Both the position numbers and the translations under genes were made by a program. A stretch of DNA of 64,000 bases, taken from positions 85,312-149,311 of the forward strand of contig NZ_BDCG01000006.1 of NCBI RefSeq assembly GCF_001613385.1. Reading direction: 5' to 3'. Shown here in pieces: positions 47,301 to 56,692 of this stretch. Each line of letters starts with the position of its first letter. Positions within the stretch are counted from its first letter, which is position 1. The DNA comes from Nocardia flavorosea NBRC 108225 (lineage in GTDB: Bacteria > Actinomycetota > Actinomycetes > Mycobacteriales > Mycobacteriaceae). The notes under the pieces were generated by a model, which saw only the letters and a program-made list of their open reading frames with translations, was not told where the DNA came from and did not search any database.

Positions 47301-48126
47301 GCTGAACCTCTTCCGTGGTCGAGATAGCGCCGAGTTCGAGCGAGCGGGCGCGTTCGACCTCGTCGTGGAGCAGAGACCAGATCCGGTGGCGCAGCGCCCG
47401 GAATTCGGCGCCGGAACGGATATCGGCTGCCGTGCGGTCGATATCGATATCGACCACCGACTTCACCCGGCCGGGCCGGGACGTGAGCACGGCGACCCGC
47501 TGCCCCAGATAGATCGCCTCGTCGATGCCGTGGGTGATGAACAGGATCGTTTTACCCGTGCGTTCCCAGATGCGCAGCAGTTCGTCCTGCAACGATTCGC
47601 GGGTCTGTGCGTCGAGCGCGGCGAAGGGTTCGTCCATCAACAGCACCTCGGGGTCGTAGGCCAGGCTGCGGGCGATCGCGACCCGCTGCTTCATCCCGCC
47701 GGACAGTTCGTGCGGATACCGCTCGGCAAACCCGGCCAGCCCGACCAGCTCGAGATAGTGTTCGGCGCGCTCCCGGCGTTCGGCACGCGGGACGCCCTTG
47801 GCTTCCAGACCGAATTCGATATTGCGGCGTGCCGACCGCCACGGCAGCAACGCGTACTGCTGAAAGACGATTCCGCGATCGAGACCTGGCGCGGTGATCG
47901 GGGTTCCGTCGAGCAGGATCTGACCCGACGTCGGCGCGCTCAGCCCACCGAGCAGATCGAGCAGCGTGGATTTCCCGCAACCACTCGGACCGACGAGGAC
48001 CAGGAACTCACCGGCGGCCAGGTCCAAGGTGATGTCCTCGACCGCGGTCAGCTCGGACTTGCGGCCCCGGAGGGGGAAGCTCTTGCTCACTTGGTTCAGG
48101 CGCAGTTTGGGGGTGCTCGTCGTCAT
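47293..48126 (-). CDS. ABC transporter ATPase (SsuB/TauB type)
   Basis: 277 residues with Walker A GPSGCGKST, signature ELSGGMKQRVAIARSL, Walker B VLLMDEPFAALD and the switch His in FITHGIDEAI. Sequence style (QQYALLPWRSARRNIEFGLE) is that of the nitrate/sulfonate/taurine subfamily. It overlaps the binding-protein gene upstream by 4 bp. Confidence 0.93.
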   Translation of the reverse strand: MTTSTPKLRLNQVSKSFPLRGRKSELTAVEDITLDLAAGEFLVLVGPSGCGKSTLLDLLGGLSAPTSGQILLDGTPITAPGLDRGIVFQQYALLPWRSARRNIEFGLEAKGVPRAERRERAEHYLELVGLAGFAERYPHELSGGMKQRVAIARSLAYDPEVLLMDEPFAALDAQTRESLQDELLRIWERTGKTILFITHGIDEAIYLGQRVAVLTSRPGRVKSVVDIDIDRTAADIRSGAEFRALRHRIWSLLHDEVERARSLELGAISTTEEVQHV

Positions 48127-49217
48127 TTCTCACCGGCCGATACTTGTCCGTCGGGTCCGCCGTCGGCGGGGTAGGTGCCGTTCGCGTATGGGTTGTACTC
48201 GTTGGTGTAGAGGTCGCGGGCGGCCGGAGCGCCGTCGCCGAGCTCGCCGTTACGCACCAGCCAGTCGATCCAGACCTGCAGTTCTCGTTCCGCGATCACC
48301 GCGCCCGGCACCGGGATACCGGAGCTACGCCAGAACTTCACGGACTCCGCGTTTTCCGCGCGGCCTCGGGCGGCGATGATATCGGCGAAGCGCGCGATCA
48401 CCTCCTGCTGCGGCCGCGTCTGCGTCCAGCGGACCGCGCGCGCCGTACCCTGGACGAAATCGCGGACCACGTCGGGATTTGCGGCGATGAAATCGTCACG
48501 CATGACATAGGTTCCGTAGCTGAAGGCGCCGAACAGGTCGCGGTCGGTGAACAGCGCGCGCAGGCCGCCGCGTTCCAGCGCGGTCTCGCGGTAGACGGTG
48601 TTCAGTGTCGCGACATCGATCTGTCCCTCGCGTAGTGCCTGTTCGGTGTTCACGGGAGGCACCACGGTCAGCTGCACGCTGTCGATCTCTTCCGGCGTCA
48701 ACCCTTGCTGCGCAAGCCATTCCCGGGTGAGGAATTCGTGATGAGCACCGAGCGTATTCATCCCGACCTTCTTGCCGATGAGGTCGCGCGCCGACCGGAT
48801 CGGGCTCTCCTCGAGCACGTAGTACCCGGTGTATTCGGCGGCATCCGCGCCGTAGGAGCTGAGGAGCGAGGTGATCGGCGCGCCGGCGGTATCGAGTTTC
48901 ACGACCGCGCCGTTGAACGCGGACCCGAATTCTATCTGTCCGGTGGCGACGGACTGGATGTCCTGCGGGCCGCTGGTGGTGTCCCCGACCCACTCCAGCT
49001 GCACGTTCTCGTAGTAGCCGAGGTCCGCGGCGAGTTCGTGAAAGCCCACCTTTCCCGACCAGCCCTGATATCGCAGGATCGTTCTTCCGTCGGCGGTCCT
49101 GGCCACCTCGCCAGCGGCACCGCAGGCGCACAGCAGCAACAGCACGGCGGCGGCCAGTGCGGTTACCGCCGAGCCGCGTAGCCGTCGGTGCACTCGTGGT
49201 TTCAGGCGTTCTGGCAT
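48123..49217 (-). CDS. ABC transporter substrate-binding lipoprotein
   Basis: 364 residues. Signal peptide with a lipobox-like end (LLLLCACG) puts the lipid-modified Cys at 32. The NMT1/SsuA-like fold follows (ILRYQGWSGKVGFHELAADLGYYE, GQIEFGSAFNGAVVKL, GKKVGMNTLGAHHEFLTREWL). Ligand likely an alkanesulfonate, taurine or similar; nitrate is less likely as specific ligand residues cannot be recognised. First gene of the operon. Confidence 0.9.
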   Translation of the reverse strand: MPERLKPRVHRRLRGSAVTALAAAVLLLLCACGAAGEVARTADGRTILRYQGWSGKVGFHELAADLGYYENVQLEWVGDTTSGPQDIQSVATGQIEFGSAFNGAVVKLDTAGAPITSLLSSYGADAAEYTGYYVLEESPIRSARDLIGKKVGMNTLGAHHEFLTREWLAQQGLTPEEIDSVQLTVVPPVNTEQALREGQIDVATLNTVYRETALERGGLRALFTDRDLFGAFSYGTYVMRDDFIAANPDVVRDFVQGTARAVRWTQTRPQQEVIARFADIIAARGRAENAESVKFWRSSGIPVPGAVIAERELQVWIDWLVRNGELGDGAPAARDLYTNEYNPYANGTYPADGGPDGQVSAGEK

Positions 49218-49498
49218 GGCTCATTCCTCAGGCAGGGATTCGGCTGCCTGTCATAGTGCGGCGGCGGATAGGAACGCTGAACCGTTTGCGTCAGCACGAG
49301 TCCAACTCGGCAGCCCCTCCAGGGGCGGCGGCCACCCCGCTCCGGCGCGGGAACAAGGAAGCAGCGGGGATATCGTGGCGAATTTCCCTGTGCGACATAG
49401 CGAATTCAATGTCGTGCGCTGTAATCCTGCAGACGTGTACCAGCGCGTTCGGTAGCGATCGGCATGCCGGTCCGGGCGGCGAAGGGAAGGCGGATCCG

Positions 49499-51961
49499 AT
49501 GGTTCAAGAGCCGGGCACCTGGGCCGGTCTGAAACATGACGCGTCCCAGAATATGCTGTATTTCGATCCGGCCGCCGCGGTGACCGGGGCGGACGCCGCC
49601 GGCCGGATGATCGAACAGATGATGGCCATGAAGGCTGCGATCAGCGATTACGGCATGGACAGCGTGATCGACTTCACCGGCGGTGTGCTGGGCTCGAGTA
49701 GGGAGCTCGCCGAGATCTACATCCAGCGGGCCGAGCGGCTGAAGGTCGTCCTACAGGACCACATCAATATCGGTACCGAGATGGCCAATGCATTCATCCA
49801 GGCCGGGCTGTACTACAAGCGGGTCGAGGAAGAGAACTCGGATGCGCTCGACAAGCTGAACGACTACAAGGTGCCGGCCGAATCATCGGCGGAGGTGGCG
49901 CTGACCCACTCCAGATTCGGCGATCTCGATCTACCCGACGGGGAAAAGCGCGACGCGGGCAACGTGGGGACCGAGGACGACTTCCGCTACACCGATGCCT
50001 ACGACGTACCGGATGAACTGCACGACTATGTCGGCCGGCAGGAGTCGATCTCGCCGGATGCCGTCGGGCTGGAGAACAGCGCGTCGCTCGGTATGCGGGA
50101 ATTCCGGGGGCTCGCGGACAAGACCGGGTGGGGAATATTCGGACTGGCGGGATACTCGCAGGGCTGGTGGCGGCTGGCCGCGAATACGAGAACAGAACTG
50201 CAGAAGTTCGAGGAATCCATCGAGAGCATCCAGAACAAGTGGCGCGGCGATGCCGCGAACAAGGCCCGGACAGCGACCAAGAACTATACCGATGCGAGCG
50301 CCCCGCTCTGGAAATCGATGTTCTCGATGAGCGAGAACCTGCACTACAGCGCGGAGTGGCTGCGACGCACCCAGATGTCGATGCCACAGCAGGACTTCGA
50401 ATTCACCAGCGCTTCGATCAAACAGGCAGTCCTGCAGCGGTATCGCGAGGAGTGGGAGAAGCACTACGCGGAGGGTATGAAGAATTCCCTCCGGGAGATG
50501 CCGGTGATCGAAGGACCGATCGCCGAGCCCAAGCCGCCGCCCGACAACAACGGCGACAGTAATAATAACAACAACGAGAACAACGGCGGCGGCGGAAACA
50601 ACAACGGAGGCGGGGAGAACGGCGGCGAGCGGACCCCCGAGGAAGCGTACGACGAGGGCTACGACGACGGGTACGAGAAAGGCTTCGAGGAAGGCTCCCA
50701 ACAGGGCGGCGGCCAAGGCGAAGGCCAGGGCCAAGGCCAAGGCGAAGGCCAGGGCCAGGGCCAGGGCCAGGGCGGCAGCCGAGGCGAAGGCGGGGGACAA
50801 GGCCGAGGCGAAGGCAGCAGCCAGGGGCAAGGCAGCCAAGGCCAAGGCGAAGGCAGCGGCCGAGGCCAAGGCGGGGGGCAGGGCGGCGGCCAGGACCAGG
50901 GCGGCGGCCAGGAAGTACCCGAGGTGCCCAGCTACGACGAAGCCGAGTACGGCTCCGGCAACCAGCCAGGCGGGGATACGCGACAGGACCCCCCAGCGGA
51001 TCAGCCCGCCGGAGACACCGAGGGCACCCCGGTCCCGACTCCGGTCACCGGCACCATCATGCCGAAGAACCCGACGGCAGCCGATATCCTCAGCAAACTC
51101 ACCGGTATCCCCAAATCGCATCTGCCCGATGCCCTGAAGAACATGCCGATCACCGGCCAGGACGGCAAGGCACCGACCCTCGCCGACGCATTGTCGAAGA
51201 TCACCGGGATCCCCGTGGACGAGATGCCGCAGGAATTGCAGGACACCTCGCTGGAGCAGCTGTACTCGGCGGACTCACCGTATGGAGTGGACTCCACACT
51301 GTTCGGGGGCACGGCAGAGAATTCCGGAGTCGAAAGCGTAGAGCCGCTGACCACCGGCGAGCCGAGGCCGACAGAGTCGGACCAGCTCTCCGCGCTGCTC
51401 GCCGGTGAACCCGGCGCGATACCGTCCGGAGTCACCTCCGCGCAGAGCCAGAACGTCCTGGACCGCTTGGTGAATATGCTGACCCAAGGCATTCAGGCGT
51501 TCACCCTGAACGGTGCCGACACCATGCCCGGAATGGACCAGCTGGCCCGAATGCTCGATCCCGCCCAGCTGCAAGGGCATCTGACCGGAATGCTGGATCC
51601 GGAGGCGGCAGTGCCGGCGATGGGTGGCAGTCCGGGGGGAGCCGGCCTGCCGGTCGGTGATTCGTCGTCGCCTCTCGCTCCGTACCCGGGATCCCAGCCC
51701 AGCGGCACCGCGTTCCCTCGGGCGTCGCTGCCCACCCCGCGACTGGAACTCGCCGGTTACTCGGCGGCACACGGCACCTCGACGCCGGGCGGAACGCCGG
51801 GGATGCCCGTGATGGGGTCGCCGGCTGCGGGTGCCGGCGCAGCCACAACGACAGGGCAGTCCGGCAACCACACCCCGGGCGAGTTCCTCACCTCCCGTGA
51901 GAACGTCGACGAGGTCTTCGACGAGACGCCGTCCAAGGTGCGGCCGGTGATCGAACAATGA
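49499..51961 (+). CDS. EspB-like type VII secretion substrate with Gly/Gln-rich linker
   Basis: 820 residues from the ATG at 49499, with GGAAGG eight bases upstream. The first ~120 residues form a helical hairpin ending in YYKRVEEEN, giving YxxxE at 106-110, the type VII export signal. Residues ~200-335 form a second helical part with WRG at 248-250, a WxG turn. PE-like plus PPE/WXG-like parts in one chain is the EspB layout. Residues ~350-480 are Asn-, Gly- and Gln-rich and carry YDEGYDDGYEKGFEEG; then come two similar ~20-residue units (ADILSKLTGIPKSHLPDAL, ADALSKITGIPVDEMPQEL) and a disordered tail. The stop overlaps the EspG gene. No ESX core genes are nearby. Confidence 0.75.
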   Translation: MVQEPGTWAGLKHDASQNMLYFDPAAAVTGADAAGRMIEQMMAMKAAISDYGMDSVIDFTGGVLGSSRELAEIYIQRAERLKVVLQDHINIGTEMANAFIQAGLYYKRVEEENSDALDKLNDYKVPAESSAEVALTHSRFGDLDLPDGEKRDAGNVGTEDDFRYTDAYDVPDELHDYVGRQESISPDAVGLENSASLGMREFRGLADKTGWGIFGLAGYSQGWWRLAANTRTELQKFEESIESIQNKWRGDAANKARTATKNYTDASAPLWKSMFSMSENLHYSAEWLRRTQMSMPQQDFEFTSASIKQAVLQRYREEWEKHYAEGMKNSLREMPVIEGPIAEPKPPPDNNGDSNNNNNENNGGGGNNNGGGENGGERTPEEAYDEGYDDGYEKGFEEGSQQGGGQGEGQGQGQGEGQGQGQGQGGSRGEGGGQGRGEGSSQGQGSQGQGEGSGRGQGGGQGGGQDQGGGQEVPEVPSYDEAEYGSGNQPGGDTRQDPPADQPAGDTEGTPVPTPVTGTIMPKNPTAADILSKLTGIPKSHLPDALKNMPITGQDGKAPTLADALSKITGIPVDEMPQELQDTSLEQLYSADSPYGVDSTLFGGTAENSGVESVEPLTTGEPRPTESDQLSALLAGEPGAIPSGVTSAQSQNVLDRLVNMLTQGIQAFTLNGADTMPGMDQLARMLDPAQLQGHLTGMLDPEAAVPAMGGSPGGAGLPVGDSSSPLAPYPGSQPSGTAFPRASLPTPRLELAGYSAAHGTSTPGGTPGMPVMGSPAAGAGAATTTGQSGNHTPGEFLTSRENVDEVFDETPSKVRPVIEQ
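50701..50912 (+). repeat. Low-complexity GGCCAAGGC-type repeat tract in coding DNA
   Basis: Within the type VII substrate gene, near-tandem 6- and 12-base units (GGCCAG, GGCCAA, GGCGAA) encode a run of Gly-Gln and Gly-Glu. Such tracts are prone to length change by slippage in steps of two residues without frameshift. Confidence 0.8.
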
Positions 51962-52755
51962 TCCGCACCTGGGAATTGACCGATCTGGAATTCGTCGTGC
52001 TGTGCGAGGAATTCCGGCAGGGCGGGTTACCGGACCCGTTCACGTTCACCAGCCGAACCCCGCTGGCCGCGGACTACCGCAAGGAGAAGGCCGAAACGCT
52101 GCGCGCGCTGCGCGATCGCGACGATTCCGATCTCTACGCGATGGCGGACGCCATATCGCGCCCGGACGTCACCCTCCTGGCGACGGTCTGGGACGAACAG
52201 GCCATCGAGGAACCCGCGAGCTGGATCCGTATGCATGCTGTCCGGCAGCGGGCACGCGGATTCGTCGTGTCCCAGCGCCCCGGCGAAACCGTATGGCACA
52301 GTGGCGGTTTCGACATTTACGCGTGCGACCCGCACGACCTCGCCGAATCGGTCCTGACTCTGTTGCCGGAGGCGAAGGCGGGCCGGATGCCACAGATCAC
52401 GCTGATCGATTCGGGGGCACTGCCGGACGCCCGGCCGTACGTCCCGATGATCGCCGACGACGACGAACCCGAGGACGACGAGGCCTATCGCAGTGCGGCC
52501 TTCCTCGCGACCCCCGCGACCGCCACCGGGACAATCCAGGTCTTCCAGGGTCGCTCCATGTTCGGGCCGCGCGGCCGGGTCGATATGGGATTGCGCTGGC
52601 GGGACCTGCCCGATGACGGGCGCTATGCGATTCCCATGAATCAGGAGGTAGAGGTCGCGACCGGGATGGGCACCAAGCGCATGATCGAATGGGCGCACGA
52701 GCAGATCGCCGAGGTGCTGTTGCGCCTGGACCGGAACCTGGAACACGAGGAGTGA
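51958..52755 (+). CDS. EspG-family type VII secretion chaperone
   Basis: 265 residues starting at an ATG overlapping the substrate gene by 4 bp. The opening TWELTDLEFVVLCEEF, then DPFTFTSRTPLAADYRKEKAE is the EspG family hallmark, and QRARGFVVSQRPGETVW with a C-terminal GPRGRVDMGLRWRD strand segment follows the usual order. EspG proteins keep aggregation-prone PE/PPE-type substrates soluble for their ESX system. Here the only visible client is the EspB-like protein. Cytoplasmic. Confidence 0.85.
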   Translation: MIRTWELTDLEFVVLCEEFRQGGLPDPFTFTSRTPLAADYRKEKAETLRALRDRDDSDLYAMADAISRPDVTLLATVWDEQAIEEPASWIRMHAVRQRARGFVVSQRPGETVWHSGGFDIYACDPHDLAESVLTLLPEAKAGRMPQITLIDSGALPDARPYVPMIADDDEPEDDEAYRSAAFLATPATATGTIQVFQGRSMFGPRGRVDMGLRWRDLPDDGRYAIPMNQEVEVATGMGTKRMIEWAHEQIAEVLLRLDRNLEHEE

Positions 52756-53021
52756 TTCTGCCGGCGGCCGCCGGGCGCGAATGATCAGCCGCACCCGATT
52801 CACCGGGAAACAATAGACGACACCATGTGCGGGCCGTCTCGGCGGTTCTTTTCCGAAGAGCGCACAGCCCGCATCGATTCCGGTTACTATGCCCGCGCAT
52901 CGATTCAGTTCCACCGCGGGCGAATCGCGGGATATCGGTGTGATCTCCGGATGAGCCGTCCGGAAATCTGTGTACGACAGCTGTTTCCCTACCCTGCATG
53001 TCAACGAGCACAGAAGGAACG

Positions 53022-53420
53022 ATGTTCAAGACATTGATCATCAGCGCGGCAGTGTCCGCACTCCTGTTCGGCGGCACCACGGCCGCCTGGGCGCATCCCC
53101 ATTCCGGCGCCACCCGGCCCGGCACTTCGGGCACCACCGGACTGCACAACCCGGCCGGCAAAGACGACTCGGTCGCCCAGCTACCCTTCACCGATCGAGA
53201 ATTCCTCCGGGCCAGTGCCTTCGACGACGAGCCGCGCCCACTACAGGATGCGGCCATCGCCCTGGCTCGCGCACAATGCGAATACCTCGACAAAGCCGGT
53301 AACACCGCGGCGAACCGCACCTACCTCGCCGAGGAGTCCCGGCCGTTCGTGGAATATCCCTATCTCTTCCTACAGGCAGCTGTCGGTTTCTACTGCCCAC
53401 GGCATTCCGCCGGTAACTGA
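53022..53420 (+). CDS. DUF732-type small secreted protein
   Basis: 132 residues from the ATG at 53022, with AAGGA upstream. Signal peptide MFKTLIISAAVSALLFGG, cleavage near AWAHP. The mature part has a DUF732-like pattern: FLRASAFDD, AAIALARAQCEYLDKAG and AAVGFYCPRH, with a pair of Cys likely joined. The family is common in mycolic-acid bacteria and has no known function. It follows the EspG gene by 266 bp and ends at a hairpin. Confidence 0.78.
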   Translation: MFKTLIISAAVSALLFGGTTAAWAHPHSGATRPGTSGTTGLHNPAGKDDSVAQLPFTDREFLRASAFDDEPRPLQDAAIALARAQCEYLDKAGNTAANRTYLAEESRPFVEYPYLFLQAAVGFYCPRHSAGN

Positions 53421-53463
53421 ACGGATTTCGTTGCGGCGCCACCGCAGCAGGCCACGCAGAAAA

Positions 53464-53500
53464 CGGCGGCGCCCCCACCACTGTGGTAGGGGCGCCGCCG
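53464..53500. terminator. Bidirectional terminator between DUF732 and secA genes
   Basis: 12-bp perfect stem (53464-53475 with 53489-53500) continued after one mismatch by four more pairs, loop of 3. Serves two convergent genes. Confidence 0.88.
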
Positions 53501-53509
53501 TTGCCGAAC

Positions 53510-56371
53510 TCAGTGCTTGCGGCGTGACTTCGGGCCCTTGCCCTGTTTGGTCTGCGCGCGCGCCGCCTCGCGACGCTGGCGACGCGTCCCCTGCGTCCGG
53601 TCCTCGGACTCGGAACCGTATTCCTCGGCGTCGCTGTGCACCGCCGTGGCGCCGCCTTCGGCCGGACCCGAATAGCTCAGCCCGCGCGGCCCCGACTGAT
53701 CGATACCGCGGGCCCGCAGCGCGGGCGGGGCACCGTTGATGATCGGGAGCTTTTCGGTCGGGTACTGGCTTTCCGGCGGCGCCTGGGCACCGGACAACCC
53801 GCCTACCGGCGACCGCAGACCGCCGTCGACCTGCACCCCCTCGGGCTGCGGCTGCGCAACCTCGACCTGGACGTTGAACAGGATGCCGACGGCGTCCTCC
53901 TTCAACCCTTCCAGCATGTTCGCGAACATATCGAAGCCTTCACGCTGGTATTCGACCAGCGGATCGCGCTGCGCCATGGCGCGCAGGCCGATACCTTCCT
54001 TCAGATAGTCCATCTCGTAGAGATGTTCACGCCATTTGCGGTCCAGCACCGACAGCAGCACCTGGCGTTCCAGTGTGCGCATACTGCCCGCACCGGCCAG
54101 CCCGTCGATCTCGTCCTCACGCTGCGTGTAGGCATCGTGTGCGTCGTCGAGCAGGATGTCGAGCAATTCCTCGCGGGTGAGCTCTCCGGCCTCGCCGACC
54201 TCGGTCTCGCCGGTGAGGTCCTGATGCTTCAAGCTCACCGGGTACAGGGTTTTCAACGCACCCCACAGCTTGTCGAGGTCCCAGTCCTCCACATAGCCCT
54301 CGGCGGTGGCGCCGTTGACATACGCGGTGATCACGTCGGTGATCATGCTCTGGACCTGCCCCTCCATATCCTCACCGCGCAGGATACGGTTGCGCTCGCT
54401 GTAGATGACGGTGCGCTGCTGGTTCATCACTTCGTCGTACTTGAGCACGTTCTTGCGGATCTCGAAGTTCTGCTGCTCGACCTGGGTCTGCGCGCTCTTG
54501 ATGGCCTTGGAGACCATCTTCGCCTCGATCGGCACATCGTCGGGCAGGTTGAGCCGGGTCATGATCGATTCGAGTGCCGCGCCGTTGAACCGCCGCATCA
54601 ACTCGTCACCGAGCGACAGGTAGAAGCGCGACTCGCCCGGATCGCCCTGACGGCCGGACCGGCCGCGCAACTGGTTGTCGATACGCCGCGAATCATGGCG
54701 TTCGGTGCCCAGCACGTACAGGCCGCCGGCCTCCTTCACCGCCGCCGCGTCCTCGGCAACCTGCTTTTTGACCTTCTCCAGGGCATGGAACCAGTTGGCC
54801 TGGTACTCCTCGGGCGTGTTCACCGGATCCAGCCCCTGCTGGCGCAGCATGGTGTCGGTGATGATGTCCGGGTTACCACCGAGCACGACGTCGGTACCGC
54901 GACCGGCCATATTCGTCGCGACCGTCACCTGGCCGGGGCGGCCGGCCTCGGCGATGATCTGCGCTTCCTTCTCGTGGAACTTCGCATTGAGAACGTTGTG
55001 CGGTACGCCGCGCTTGGTGAGTTGCTTGGACAGGTATTCGGAGCGGTCCACGCTGGTGGTACCGATGAGCACCGGTTGCCCGTTCTCGTACCGTTCGACC
55101 ACATCGTCGACCACGGCATTGAACTTCGCCTCTTCGGTCTTGTAGATGAGATCGGCCTGGTCGACGCGCACCATGGGCCGGTTGGTCGGGATCGGGATGA
55201 CCCCGAGGTCGTAGATCTGGTGCAGCTCGGCCGCCTCGGTTTCGGCGGTACCGGTCATACCCGACAGCTTGTCGTACAGGCGGAAGTAGTTCTGCAGCGT
55301 GATCGTGGCCAGGGTCTGGTTCTCCGGCTGGATCTCGACCTCTTCCTTGGCCTCGATCGCCTGGTGCATACCCTCGTTGTAGCGGCGGCCGACCAGGATA
55401 CGTCCGGTGAACTCGTCGACGATGATCACCTCACCGTCACGGACGATGTAGTCCTTGTCGCGGGTGTAGAGTTCCTTGGCCTTGATGGCGTTGTTCAGGT
55501 AACTCACCAGCGGCGAGTTCGCCGCCTCGTAGAGATTGTCGATACCGAGCTGGTCCTCGACGAACTCCACCCCGGCCTCGTGCACGCCGATGGTGCGTTT
55601 CTTGATATCGACCTCGTAATGCAGATCCTTTTTCAGCAACGGCGCAATTCGGGCGAATTCCCCATACCACTTACTGGAGGCGTCGGCCGGGCCCGAGATG
55701 ATCAGCGGGGTGCGGGCCTCGTCGATCAGAATCGAGTCGACCTCGTCGACCACGGCGAAATTGTGGCCGCGCTGAACGAGATCGTCCAGCGAATGGGTCA
55801 TATTGTCGCGCAGATAGTCGAAGCCGAATTCGTTGTTGGTGCCGTAGGTGATGTCGGCGTTGTAGGCGTCGCGCCGCTGCGCCGGTGTCATCCCGGCCAG
55901 GATCGCGCCCACCTCGAGTCCGAGGAAACGGTGAACCCGGCCCATCCATTCGGAGTCTCGTTTGGCCAGGTAGTCGTTGGTGGTGACGATATGCACGCCG
56001 TCACCACTGATCGCGTTCAGATACGCGGGCAGCACCGAGGTGAGGGTTTTACCCTCACCGGTCTTCATTTCCGCGATATTGCCCAGATGCAGGGCGGCGC
56101 CGCCCATCATCTGCACCTTGTAATGCTTCTGCTGCAGTACCCGCCACGAGGCTTCGCGGGCCACCGCGAATGCCTCCAGCAGCAGGTCGTCGAGGGTTTC
56201 GCCGCCGGCGTAGCGTTCCCGGAACTCGCCGGTTTTGGCCTGTAGCTCGGCGTCGGTGAGCGAGGAGTAATCGTCCTCGAGCCGGATCACCTCGTCGGCG
56301 AGATGGGAGAGACGCTTGACCATGCGACCCTCACCAAAACGTAGCAACCTCGTCAGTGTCAGCGCAGGCAC
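53510..56371 (-). CDS. secA: Preprotein translocase ATPase SecA (SecA1)
   Basis: 953 residues from the GTG at 56371 (M. tuberculosis SecA1 is about 949). The product begins [21 protein letters not shown]; upstream extension in the same frame is not family-like. Motifs: MKTGEGKT (Walker A), [17 protein letters not shown] (Walker B), [30 protein letters not shown]. The C-terminus is disordered and basic ([17 protein letters not shown]) without the zinc-binding SEC-C motif, as in mycobacterial SecA1. It drives Sec-dependent export. Shine-Dalgarno is weak at this start. Confidence 0.94.
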   Translation of the reverse strand: MPALTLTRLLRFGEGRMVKRLSHLADEVIRLEDDYSSLTDAELQAKTGEFRERYAGGETLDDLLLEAFAVAREASWRVLQQKHYKVQMMGGAALHLGNIAEMKTGEGKTLTSVLPAYLNAISGDGVHIVTTNDYLAKRDSEWMGRVHRFLGLEVGAILAGMTPAQRRDAYNADITYGTNNEFGFDYLRDNMTHSLDDLVQRGHNFAVVDEVDSILIDEARTPLIISGPADASSKWYGEFARIAPLLKKDLHYEVDIKKRTIGVHEAGVEFVEDQLGIDNLYEAANSPLVSYLNNAIKAKELYTRDKDYIVRDGEVIIVDEFTGRILVGRRYNEGMHQAIEAKEEVEIQPENQTLATITLQNYFRLYDKLSGMTGTAETEAAELHQIYDLGVIPIPTNRPMVRVDQADLIYKTEEAKFNAVVDDVVERYENGQPVLIGTTSVDRSEYLSKQLTKRGVPHNVLNAKFHEKEAQIIAEAGRPGQVTVATNMAGRGTDVVLGGNPDIITDTMLRQQGLDPVNTPEEYQANWFHALEKVKKQVAEDAAAVKEAGGLYVLGTERHDSRRIDNQLRGRSGRQGDPGESRFYLSLGDELMRRFNGAALESIMTRLNLPDDVPIEAKMVSKAIKSAQTQVEQQNFEIRKNVLKYDEVMNQQRTVIYSERNRILRGEDMEGQVQSMITDVITAYVNGATAEGYVEDWDLDKLWGALKTLYPVSLKHQDLTGETEVGEAGELTREELLDILLDDAHDAYTQREDEIDGLAGAGSMRTLERQVLLSVLDRKWREHLYEMDYLKEGIGLRAMAQRDPLVEYQREGFDMFANMLEGLKEDAVGILFNVQVEVAQPQPEGVQVDGGLRSPVGGLSGAQAPPESQYPTEKLPIINGAPPALRARGIDQSGPRGLSYSGPAEGGATAVHSDAEEYGSESEDRTQGTRRQRREAARAQTKQGKGPKSRRKH

Positions 56372-56692
56372 GAGTCTCGTCAGTCCTCTGGGTCGGTTTC
56401 GGCTCCGATGTTCACGGCTGCACTTCGCCCGGCGGTTGTAACCGTCCTTACCGGCGTGCGTAGCCGCAGCTTGCTTCATGGTAATGCGGCACCCATGGTA
56501 GGCGTCGCCGCGGACCCGGCCACCACGCCTTCGTCACATTTACGCCGACAACGGTCACGACCGTTATACCACTGCGAACCACCGCGCAAGCCCGCGAAAC
56601 GAGTATCGGAAAATCCACACAATGGTGCGGGAACGACTGCGGACTGGTCACAATGGAGTGCGGATTCCGGACTCCGAAGGGCAGACACCAGC
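56372..56692. other. 321-bp divergent promoter region of secA and the acyltransferase
   Basis: No independent gene; open frames extend the two flanking genes with atypical sequence. It must contain both promoters. A-rich stretches around 56575-56645 stand out from the GC-rich surroundings, but I could not fix -10/-35 boxes. Confidence 0.4.

Noticed and set aside
44976..47327. 783-codon plus-strand open frame across DUF1648, GntR and permease genes
   Set aside because: Crosses three genes in two orientations and is Arg/Gly-rich without domains.
50701..50912. Possible CRISPR-like array
   Set aside because: The units are short, have no spacers and stay in frame in a Gly/Gln-rich protein segment.
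53636..56245. 869-codon open frame antisense to secA
   Set aside because: SecA motifs are complete on the other strand; the antisense product has no domain and is the expected by-product of GC-rich codon use.
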